From Calycina herbarum (Eukaryota; Ascomycota; Leotiomycetes; Helotiales; Pezizellaceae): a stretch of 64,000 nucleotides of DNA. Positions 44,958 to 55,400 of the stretch are shown here, one piece after another. The stretch is taken from NCBI GenBank assembly GCA_001414485.1, contig LLEY01000013.1, forward strand, positions 496,001 through 560,000, given 5' to 3'. The notes beneath the pieces were generated by a model that had not been told where the DNA came from, did no database searches, and was given only the letters and a program-made list of their open reading frames with translations. Every line of letters starts with the position of its first letter. Positions within the stretch are counted from its first letter, which is position 1. Both the position numbers and the translations under genes were made by a program.

Positions 44958-46552
44958 TCAAACATGGTTAGAACTTCGCAAAATTCGTTTGTACCAGATC
45001 CACCATACCAGAATGACAACCGACGTGAACAGTAGAGAGGTAAGGACAAATATCCACCACAAAGGTGCCACAGCGGACCCGGAGCCGTCCGTTTTCTGGT
45101 TGCTGAGATTGAAAATACCGGTGCTGAAAACGGCCTATGGAAGTTATATACAACAACTATAGCTGGAAGGGGAAGTGAGAACTTACGGCTACGAGAGAAG
45201 AAGGAAGAAAGGCCAAGGTTAAGAATCCGATTGTTCGCATAGTGCGGCTTTCCTCTTGTGCTGCTAGAGCAATGCTGAGGTTTACTTTGCTATCCTTCTG
45301 GGCTACTAGGCTATATAGCTACCACGAAATTAATCTTTAGGCCAAACCTGTTGGGTAAAAGGTAAGGAAGCTTACAAGATTAGTTTGACTCTGAATTCTT
45401 TCTCTCAGCGCCTGAGTCTGCTGTTGACGAAAGTGACTTAATTTCAAAAGAAAAGCCAAGCGAGTGAGAATTTCATCCTTGGTTTGCGGCTTGTGAAAGA
45501 CCGACTTGCCCGCCCTCTTCCGTGCATCCTCGAAGATGTCGAAAAGCTTATAGATGAATTCTCCAAACTCGATTTCAAAATGAATCAGACTGCCTAGAAA
45601 GACCAAGTTGGTATTACAAGCATGCAAGTCTCGGATAAGCTTGTCGTATTCCATATCTTCTGCGTCATGGCCCTGGCCAGTCCAAGCTATAGCTAGGGAA
45701 GTCATGCCGGTGATTTGTTCGATCCTCACGACTTCACGATCGAGGCTCTTCCGCCGGTCTTCAACATTGATTCCATATTCTTCGTAAAGGAGGGCCAGAA
45801 TTGTCAGGGGGGATCTGAGCGATGCCTTTCGATGCTGTTCACACTTTTCCATGATTCGCGGAATGTTTTCTTCTTTTTTGCTGAAGAAAATGCCGATGAG
45901 ATTTCCATTTCGAATATGGATTCTTGCAGCCACTGAGAAATCCTGGAAAGGGCTGTATGGCGTTGCAATTACTACTGCTATATTGTTTGTTAAACCCAAT
46001 CGCGCAGAATATTTGAGTGGGTAAGAGACAAGAGACATAAACAGGTGATTTACCAAGACTAGAAGGTCTACACTTGGATTTCTTGCCGGAGTAGTCAATA
46101 AAATGACCCAAGGAGCCATTATTACAATTGATGCTTTGAATGAAGGCTGTAGGAAGCCGACATGTATCTAGTAGCTCCGTGAAAAGTTCACATGTTATAC
46201 TGAAACGATACTGTTTTCCGTCACCTCCTCCTACACTATCATTCAATTAGTTGTTTGCTCCCATCCATCTCCGAAGCGGCTTTTACAGCAAGAACACAGA
46301 TGGATCACCCTTCTTTCGTTTCACTGTATCGCAGAAGAAGTATTTCTAAAGATCATTAGCGAGAGTTTTAATGCCAACAGCAGTTCTCAGTACATATTGT
46401 AGCCCCCTTTGCCTGATCTCACCGACCGAGATGGGTGTCTGGTGTGACGGCTTCTGAAGTTCTTGGTTACTTGTATTCTGATAGAGACGCAAATGACAGG
46501 TTCGGGAAAATTTGAGTGGACCAAGATGAGACGTAAATGATTGCGCATCCAT
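44958..46552 (-). CDS. CorA-like two-membrane-span protein
   Basis: Exons on the minus strand are 46552-46379, 46345-46287, 46235-46054, 45977-45376, 45318-45187 and 45134-44958, giving 441 residues in one frame. The C terminus matches fungal CorA-like Mg2+-channel domains: a long coiled region (FRQQQTQALRERIQSQTNL, then LVAQKDSKVNLSIALAA), a first membrane helix (TIGFLTLAFLPSSLVAAVF) and a second (LWWIFVLTSLLFTSVVILVW). The Gly-Met-Asn selectivity motif of true CorA is replaced by a degenerate TGIFN, so ion transport is doubtful. The N-terminal part resembles the large helotialean family that pairs this domain with a soluble head. The first intron is only 33 nt (46346-46378), shorter than any other here, so the 5' exons are the least certain part. 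Confidence 0.65.
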
Positions 46553-48558
46553 GGTGTCTGCACTAACATGGAATGTCGCAACATGAAAACGGATCTGAAC
46601 AGCGAGATAGAGTGGTTGCAAAAGCAATCTGCTGTAATTTCAGCTGGTGGTGGCTTAGCACTGAGACAGGTTACAATGATGAGGCTGAAATGGGAGCACC
46701 AATAGGTGCTGGCCTGGCACCCCGTAAACAGCAAAGGTGGCAGTAAATAGACGGCTGGGCTTTGTCGTCCCAGAGTAATAAGTCCTCTCTAACGACAGAA
46801 AAAGGTTCTGGGAGCTCGGATATAATACTTTAGTATATTCTCTATCTAGTAATATTTTTCGTGTATTTTTCCGACCGTTTGGTGTGGAGTTGTATGCCTT
46901 ACTCGTCCCGTACAGGCAACGTTGCTTTCCATGATCAATGCAGGGGCATCATTTCCGTAGTTCGACATAAAACTCCAAAGTAGAAGTAAATGAATAACCC
47001 AAAATCAAACCCCGGAAGCAGACAAGGACTCTCACTCATCGGAAAGAATAGTCATTGCTTTTCAGTCAAGAGCGAGCAAGCCGAGGCGACTGAAGGAGAC
47101 CTCCCAATGACAAGCCCAACCCAGAAGTCCCAATTCAGCAGAGAATTTCTGTAGATCACCACCATGAGCATACACTAGTCAGGAGGAAGCTGCGAAGATA
47201 ATTGAGACATACGTGAACGCGCAGAAGCAGACAAAAAGACGATCTGACACCCGCAGAAGAGCCTGAAACCAGAAGCACTACTTCTACAACCATAACTCCC
47301 AACCGTGACTTCTTCTCGAACCCCTGTACTTCCAACGATTCCAGTCGTTCAGGAGAATCCCAGTCAATTTCCTAGTCTTGGTCGAACATTGAAGGACCCA
47401 GACCAGAGCGGCTCTGGCAGAGCCGTCTCGGGAACTTGCTGAAGAAGCGAATCACATGCCATCCACTCTCCCCGCGTTCAGCCATCAATGATCTTTCTCC
47501 TATATACACAAATCTCTCTCCTATACCCAAATCTAAATTCCAGGGAGTCACTCCCTTCCCTCCTCCTTCAAGAAAAGAACAGGAAAAAAAAACAAGAGGT
47601 CACGAGAAGTATCAAATCCAAACCAATTCTCAAGCATCAAATAGATCAAAACTCCAAACAGATCAACACTCCGGGAGAAAGTTCCATACCCGTCAATTGT
47701 CCAACATTCTCCACACATCAACATGCCATCAATCTCAAACATCCAACGGCCCCATCACAAACGTTGATCTCTCTTCCCCCGGGTCAAGAAAGCCGTTGTA
47801 ACACACGAAATGCAACCGTCCCTATCCAGCAGACCTACTTAGGACAATCGAAGAGGCTACTCGGGAGGCTTGGGACAATTGACTAAACAGTAAACTGGCA
47901 GATGAAGTTGCCCAGAAAGGCTCCATTGAAGCCGCCCTCGAGACATTCGTGAGAGCATCATGCTGTTCCTATATCGCATTCAAAGCCGAGGTAGAAGGAG
48001 GACTGACTGGTGGCTCAATAACTCAAAGCATTTGGAAAACATTATTTCTCATTCTCGCGCACACGAAATAATTCTAAACTCAAAGCTCCACAGAAAAAAA
48101 GAAGAATTGGCTAGTATTACACAAGCAGAACAAGCAAAATAAAAACAATTCATTTTATCATAACCCCGATTCTGTCTAAACCTCATCTACCCATTTTTCG
48201 ACTCCTGTCTCCCAAGTCTTTAGTATTCCGCCCTAAAAGACCTATACTCTCATCATTTCAGTCTAGTGTATTTGACCAATGCCCCAAATGTGTATCAGTG
48301 AGACCCGGGATTGAAATATCCGCTCACCGTGATTCTATCCCCAGACCGGCCTGAAAAACGCCCTGATTCCACATCCCATCAGAGTCCCTTGGAACAATGA
48401 AGAAGAATACAAATGAAATCTAACGCCCAGGCCATAAAGTCGTTATAAATCCAAAAACCAGAACGTGCATCCGTCCCAGCCACCAACGCCGACACAGCCT
48501 GAGAACATCACCCTTGCACGGAAAATTAAAAATTCGACATCTTAGAAAAAGAAAGGAA
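46553..48558. other. Intergenic, possible decayed coding DNA at 47.9-48.1 kb
   Basis: No intact gene. On the + strand, 47900-48070 can be read without stops as a protein-like segment (LADEVAQKGSIEAALE...) but has no start codon or partner exon. The remaining open frames overlap in different phases and look random. Confidence 0.35.
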
Positions 48559-50400
48559 TCATACTTCACGGAATCTCTCCTTTCCTCTCTTGACGAAACG
48601 TAAAGGTATTGATGTTCCCTTGGCAAACTGCACAGTGATGACGCAGGTCATCTTCTCTCGCAAAATGGTATGTGCTTTCTCGCTGGCCTTCTGCCACACG
48701 GAACCTCTCTCCTCGGGTGTCATATTGATGACCTCTTCATCACTTGCCCATTCGTCGACAGCGAGCTCAACGGTACACTCGGAAAGAGTAACAGCCAGGG
48801 CTGCCATCATCTCGACTTGTGCAAATCGTCTTCCAAGACACGAACGTTGACCATCACTGAATGGAATGTAGGCTCCTCTGGGCGGCTTTTGCGATTTGGT
48901 ATTGGAGCTCGAACATGAATCGGCAGGGATATCGCAATCATTGCAATCCCCTTGTTTCTTTTTGCCCGTCATCCACCGTTCTGGTTTGAACTCCTCGAGA
49001 TCATTATCAAGGTTATCGAGAGGGAACGCGGGATTTTGCGGATCTGTTGGTGGACCGTGTGGCCAGCAGTGAGGATTTCGGTGCACGCTAGGAACGCACA
49101 ATCTAATCAAAGTGTTTGAAGGAAGAGTGACATCCTTGCCATCGATATTCAGTCTTTGAGGTCGAAGGGTGGTTTTCGGTAGAGTCAATGATGGCGAGAT
49201 GAGTCTGAGAGATTCACTCACGGCCGCTCCCAGAAAACCATCCAAAAGACGAGGAAAATCATGCTCAAATGACCATGTTGAGGCCAGCCGACCTTGAGAG
49301 ATGTCGTCCAGTTCTCTGTGAACCTTTTGCTGGATCTTTGGATGGAGAGCGAGCAGTATGAGGGTGAAGTGTATGGTATTTGCAGAAGTTTCATGCCCTG
49401 CCACCATGAAAACGAAAAGATTCCCCAGGACCTCGCTGTCGCTAAGAGCAAAAGATTGCGCCAATTGAACTCCGGATTTGATTGAGTGTCCTTTAACCAG
49501 TTGTCCGATTAAGTCTGTGCCGAAACCTTCGTGGGCGGAGCCTGCGAGAATGGCAGATCGTCGAGTGCGTATCATGGTTTGCATCTGGGACTTCCAGTCT
49601 TCATAAGCCTTGATTAATCTGCGAACCACCATAGCTGGGATTCTGTGGATAATCCATTTTGGGAGCATCATCAACGCCATGATTGAAACGACATTAACAC
49701 TGACATATTCCAAAGAGGAGGTGAACGAGGCAGAGTTCTCTCCCAGACCTGCGCGTCCAAGAACCTCGAGACTCAACCGCATTATATCATCCCCTACATT
49801 TTTGACAGTGTTGGAACCACTGTTCAAGCCTTGGAGCTTCGATATCATGACCTCACTCAGTCCAAGAGACTCCTTCCAAACTAGCTGATTGTTCTTCTCT
49901 GAGAATGCAGGTCGAGTCAATTTGCGATGATGGCGCCAGGCATTGCCTTCGGAGGAGACCACATTCTTTCCATATATATCAATCTGCTTGTAGATGGCGA
50001 CGGGCTTTGGAAAGTCGTTGCCTCGAGAGAGAATTTGCGAGATGACATGGGCATCTGCAGTGTTCAGAACATTTCCACCGGGGGCGACAACGAGGAAGGT
50101 ATCTGTGCCAAATTTCTTGAAAGGCGCATGGCGAAGTTTGAGAGGCCATAGAGAAGTTGCCAGAGGACGCCACGATGTGACTGAAGGTGCGGAGAGGAGA
50201 CGGTCCAAGACGCGCAGGACAGTCAACCTGAGGAGCCTGGCCATTAAGAAATTGTAAACAAAACATGGAACGACGACATAGCGCAGGCCGGTGCTCCTAG
50301 CTTTGCGAATGTTGTTGAGGAGTGGAAGGAAGATCCAGAGAAGGAATAATGCGATCAAGGGGAGGAGGAAATTGCCGGAATTGGCTGTGAGGGTGTGCAT
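48559..50400 (-). CDS. Cytochrome P450 monooxygenase
   Basis: A single-exon 613-residue P450. The N-terminal hydrophobic anchor (LLPLIALFLLWIFLPLL, about residues 12-28) places it on the ER membrane. The I-helix oxygen-binding motif is AGHETS, the K-helix is ESLR, PERF-type is PERW, and the heme loop is FSDGQRSCLGRRFA with Cys521 as the iron ligand. Length is about 100 residues above a usual fungal P450; the excess is a Gly/Asp/Ser insertion before the heme loop (about 480-505). The family oxidises lipophilic small molecules; the substrate is not evident. It lies about 2 kb from a PDR transporter and is transcribed away from it. Confidence 0.9.
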   Translation of the reverse strand: MHTLTANSGNFLLPLIALFLLWIFLPLLNNIRKARSTGLRYVVVPCFVYNFLMARLLRLTVLRVLDRLLSAPSVTSWRPLATSLWPLKLRHAPFKKFGTDTFLVVAPGGNVLNTADAHVISQILSRGNDFPKPVAIYKQIDIYGKNVVSSEGNAWRHHRKLTRPAFSEKNNQLVWKESLGLSEVMISKLQGLNSGSNTVKNVGDDIMRLSLEVLGRAGLGENSASFTSSLEYVSVNVVSIMALMMLPKWIIHRIPAMVVRRLIKAYEDWKSQMQTMIRTRRSAILAGSAHEGFGTDLIGQLVKGHSIKSGVQLAQSFALSDSEVLGNLFVFMVAGHETSANTIHFTLILLALHPKIQQKVHRELDDISQGRLASTWSFEHDFPRLLDGFLGAAVSESLRLISPSLTLPKTTLRPQRLNIDGKDVTLPSNTLIRLCVPSVHRNPHCWPHGPPTDPQNPAFPLDNLDNDLEEFKPERWMTGKKKQGDCNDCDIPADSCSSSNTKSQKPPRGAYIPFSDGQRSCLGRRFAQVEMMAALAVTLSECTVELAVDEWASDEEVINMTPEERGSVWQKASEKAHTILREKMTCVITVQFAKGTSIPLRFVKRGKERFREV

Positions 50401-51152
50401 GATGGCTAGACTTCAGGACTTCCTGGGTCGACGGCAGACGGCTTTGAAAATGTAATCTGATGCTCGAATTGCGCTACATGAGCGACACTGATACTGGAGG
50501 TCGGTGGTCGTCAGATTCACGGTGAAGTTTGCGCTTTCAGAGGATCTTTGTCGCGATGACTGTCTCGCGCGAGTAGCACGTAGAAGTTGATCGAGGTGAG
50601 GTGGTGGAATTGAGAACAGCAAAGATGGAAACGGCGCGACGACGCGCTAAGGCAAGTATAGAGAAGGAGGATTGAAGTTGAAGTTGAAGATTGGGGAAGC
50701 AAGAGAAGGGACAGAACTCGACAGGTGAAGGCGAGTTCGGAGCAAGAGTTGAGGTGAGTTGAGTTGAGTACGAGTCGCGGCCGCAGAGGTTGGAAGATGA
50801 AAGAGCGTGGGAGTTCGGGCTGGGCTGGAGAGGTGGGCACAAAGTGAGCAGGTGAGAGGGAGCGCAGGGCAAGAACTGGGAAAGAGCAGAAGGGGGGAGC
50901 TCAGAGATCGCGTCTCACCAGGAAGGACCTTCGTGGAAGGTACGACCAGGACGAAAATCATAGTGAACGCAGGTGCTGCTATTGCCGCTGGTCGCGTTGG
51001 ACATTGCGTGACGATGCACGAATCAAGGTCGTTGTATGAAAAAGCAGGCGAGGAGAAAAGTGAGGGAATATTCGACTGACAACAAGAAAAGGGAGCCTTG
51101 ATTTTTTGGTATAAGAGCGTCAAATCAATTTTGTCGTTGAAGATGATCACGT

Positions 51153-51181
51153 GGATCTGGATCTGGATCTGGATCTGGATC
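51153..51181. repeat. GGATCT hexanucleotide repeat
   Basis: About five perfect copies of ggatct. Confidence 0.85.
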
Positions 51182-51414
51182 ACCTGCGTCGGCGACCTAT
51201 CGCGAAGCTCGAGGTGGATTTACTCCATAACCCACCACTACAAGTACCTTCTACCTCGACGCACGCTTGAACCACACTTGAAGCTATTCGCAGATACAAA
51301 GTCGGAATGCCTCCCCACACGGAGCTAGCTGGGCTATTTACGTCGAGTAATATCCGAAGGTCATACATCCGACACTCTCCCTCCCACCACTGACATGGTA
51401 TGCGCCGCCAACCT

Positions 51415-51454
51415 CGCATCTGCAGATCCCACGCATCTGCAGATCCCACGCATC
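51415..51454. repeat. 17-bp tandem repeat
   Basis: Two full copies of cgcatctgcagatccca followed by a partial third copy; each copy contains the palindrome atctgcagat. Confidence 0.8.
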
Positions 51455-52428
51455 TTACAACGGTCCACCACTCCTCACTCCTGCCCACGCTGACTACAAA
51501 TCTCTCCCCATTGCTTGTGGGTACTGGACTCGCAGAATCGTTGTACAACTCGGGAAACAAACTGCTTCCGTAGCACCTACGCCTACCGAGGGCAGAGAGA
51601 CGGAGAGAGACGGAGAGAGATGGCGAGATACCGGTCGAGACATGCGTCGGGGGAAAGCAGCGGAAATCAAGCAGCAAGGCATGGTGCAGCTTTAGTACTC
51701 TCCAGTACTCCTCCTGTAACTGTAGATGCCGAGCTGTGGTGGAGGACGAATCCTTGGCTCTTGTGCTACGGCCAGCTGGTGAAGCATGAGCAACGGCCAC
51801 CTCGTCCTCTGCTCTGGCTCGTATCTAATGAGGTGGGCAAAGGGCCCGCCATACACATACCACATGATGCATGTCCAACGCAGGTACCTGTAGCTAGCCC
51901 AGGGTAACCATCTCGAAGATGTCCCAGGAGACTTCCCCGAAACGAAGGAGGGGTAAGTGCCCATCACCGGGAGTGAGAGGAGGGTGAGAGGAGGCCGGGT
52001 GATGGCATCGACAAGGCTTTGGGACCTGCAGTTCCCCAGAAAGTGGTTACTGGGTTTCTTTGCCGTATGCAGATGCCCACCAACTTCCCCACCTTCCATG
52101 CTATGTTTATTTAGATATCGAGTACACCGCAGCTCGAGCACCTAAGTAGGTCCTCAGTAGTGGTGTCTAGCTGCTACAACTTAATCCAACCTTTCCTGAA
52201 TGACTCTCGTACCACATCTCTATGCTATGATCAATTCGAAACTCCGAGGCGCAAATTTGCCTTCTTGTAGACCTGCCTTGATTGCTCTTTCCTTTGTCGT
52301 TCCTGTTTCCTTCCGTACTTTCTGTCAGATGTAGACAGGGAGTTTGAGGTGTGCTTGCCCTTTTTGCCTGCCTTTTCAGTCCTGGCTGTCCTCTCATTCA
52401 CTGACGGCAGGCACGCCCCTCACCGACC

Positions 52429-55400
52429 ATGCCATCTCGGTCTAATCTACCACCGTCAACTCCGAAAACTTCACCATGTTGTCTCCAAATCACTCATCTT
52501 CTCAAACTCAAGCAAGTTGATGCTGCGCTATACTTGCTTCGCCAAATGGACCACCCTGGTTTCCCTAACGCAACTAGGAGAAGGAGAACCGGCGATCCAG
52601 AAATGACTTCAAGGTCCCTTTTCCCGCCGAGAAACAATGACCAAGAGATGTATGAGTTGCGAATGTTTGAGCCGCTGGAGTCTCCCGAGCTAGGCCTTTC
52701 GCAGTTTCCATCAAGGAGCATGATAGGAACTTACGAAAACCCGCTGAACCCTTTTCTCAATGTGCCTCCAGGATCTCCACTGGATCCGGCCAGCGACACC
52801 TTCAGCGCAAAGAAGTGGCTAACAAACCTCGTTGGCTTCATCATGAAAGAGCCGGAAAGATATTCCTACCAAACAAGCCGTCTTGGCGTCTGCTTCTCCA
52901 ATTTAGATGTTCATGGATTTGGTTTTCCTACAGATTATCAGAAGACGGTTGGCAATGTTTTCCTGGAATTAGGACGCTTGTTCCGCTGTTGGACTGGATC
53001 AGGCAAACAGAAGGTCCAAATTTTGCAAGATTTCGATGGTGTGGTAGAAAGTGGTGAAATGTTGTTAGTGTTGGGTCGTCCTGGAAGTGGTCAGTAAATT
53101 ACTACTTCATTGTCCTCCTTGTCACCAGAATCTAATGCACTGCAGGTTGCTCTACTTTACTTAAAACCATATCTGGAGACACGCGAGGCTTCTTCGTCCA
53201 CGATAACTCGAGCATCAATTACCAAGGCATTCCTCCAAAACAAATGCAATGCCAATTCCGAGGAGAAGCGATTTACATGGCAGAGAATGATATCCATTTC
53301 CCCCAGCTTACGGTCTGGCAGACACTGTTATTCGCTGCTGCAGCTCGAGCTCCTCGCGACTTCACATTTCCTGGTGTCACAAGAAAAAAGTTTGCTGAAC
53401 ATATGACGGAGGTTATCATGGCAACATTTGGTATTAGACATACAAGAGACACCATGGTTGGTTTAATCAGTGGTGGTGAACGGAAGCGCGTTAGTGTCGC
53501 CGAGGCAATGTTGAGTGGAAGTCCTGTTCAGTGCTGGGATAATTCGTAAGCCAATTTCTTGCAGCCCTTTTTCCACTCTGTTTTTCACTTTTCGCTTCTC
53601 GCGTTCTAAATTGTCAGCGAAGTGTACTAACTCGAAATTCTTCAGCACCCGGGGCCTTGATTCTGCCAATGCTTTGGAATTCTGTGCCAACTTGAGGCTT
53701 GCAGCAGATATGTTCCACTCCACGATACTAGTGTCGCTTTACCAAGGTTCAGAGGATACATACGAGGCAAGGAAATTGAATGTCTACCTGCTACACATGA
53801 TTACTGACACAGGCCCAGATTTTTGACAAAGTTACTGTTCTTTATGAGGGAAAGCAAATATTTTTCGGGGACTGTCATGAAGCGAAAGCATATTTCATTA
53901 ATATGGGTTTCGAATGCTCGCCACGACAAACCACTGCCGATTTTTTGACTTCTCTCACAAGTCCCCCCGAGCATCGAATTAGGCAAGGGTTTGAAGCTCG
54001 AACGCCCCGCAATTCCGACGAGTTTGTTCTTGCTTGGAAACGAAGCCCTGCATATGCAAAATTAAAGCAATCCATTTTTAGTTACGAATCAAGATATCCA
54101 ATCGGAGAACAGTCAGTTTCCCAGTTCAAGGCATCAAGGAGAATGAGGCAGGCTCAATATCAGTAAGTAGGGCCACCGAAGTATCTGCGAATGTACTGAC
54201 AATAATAAATAGGCGTGTTGAATCTCCATATACTTTGTCGCTATCTCAGCAGGTTGTATTATGTGTTTCGCGGGGGTTCCAAAGACTGAAAGGCGATGCA
54301 AGTGTTACAATTTCAAGTGTCATCGCGAACAGCATTCTAGCAGTCATCGTTGGTAAGTGCCTTTTTCCATGCGCCAAGTATTCGGAAATCAAATACTAAG
54401 ATGACCAAGGGAGTATTTTTTATAACCTCAAAGACGATACAGGAAGCTTTTATAGCAGATCTGTGTTGATTTTCTTCGCAATTCTTCTCAACGCTTTTGC
54501 TAGCGCCCTTGAGGTAAGACATCTAATCATCGTCGCAATTTAGTATCGGGAAGCCACTGACTCTAGTAGCTCATTACACTTTACGACCAACGTCCGATCA
54601 CGGAAAAGCATGCGAGATATGCTTTTTGTCACCCATTTACTGAGGCTGCTGCGAGTGCGATTGTAGACTTGCCTTTCAAAGTCTCCAATAGCATTTCGTT
54701 CAACTTGGTGTTGTATTTTATGACCAATTTGCGAAGAACGCCAGGAGCTTTCTTTACCTTTCTAACATTCTCTTTCTGCATTACCTTGTCGCTCTCCATG
54801 GTGTTCCGAACCATCGGCGCCAGCTCTCGAACACTCGCTCAAGCACTAGCGCCAGCAGCCATATTCATATTATCACTAATGGTCTACACTGGCTTCGTCA
54901 TTCCAATACGAACAATGGTTCCCTGGTTTCGCTGGATCAATTACGTCGATCCAATTGCCTACGCGTTCGAGAGTCTTATGATCAACGAGTTCGACGGTCG
55001 TCAATTTCCCTGTTCCAATTTCGTTCCCAGCGGGCCACAATATCTCGATGTCGGAGCTTTCAACCATATATGTGCGGTTGTTGGTGCCGTCCCTGGATCT
55101 AATGTTGTCTCTGGAACAGATTATCTTCGACTCAGTTTCAATTATGAAGCATCGCACCTATGGAGGTAAGTGCCTGAAACTTTATCTCGATACTTCATGC
55201 TAACTTTTGATAGAAATCTAGTCATCATTCTTTCGATATTCGTATTTTTCACCTTCACCTATCTATTTGCGACTGAATTCATCACGGAAAAGAAGTCTAA
55301 AGGGGAGGTTCTTCTGTTCCCTCGGCGTCAGCGACCCAAACACAATGCAAAGGATGACTTGGAGCAAATGTCACAATCCCCATCTCCAAGAACCTCGAAT

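Larger units (their letters stand above)
50401..52428. other. Intergenic between the P450 and transporter genes, with tandem repeats
   Basis: Both flanking genes are transcribed away from this 2-kb region, so it contains both promoters. It holds a GGATCT hexanucleotide repeat (51153-51181), a 17-bp tandem repeat (51415-51454) and a GAGACG purine tract (51594-51620). Open frames are many but featureless. Confidence 0.5.

Noticed and set aside
47436..47886. Two overlapping ORFs of 121 and 132 codons on the + strand.
   Set aside because: They overlap in different phases, have biased composition and no recognisable motif.
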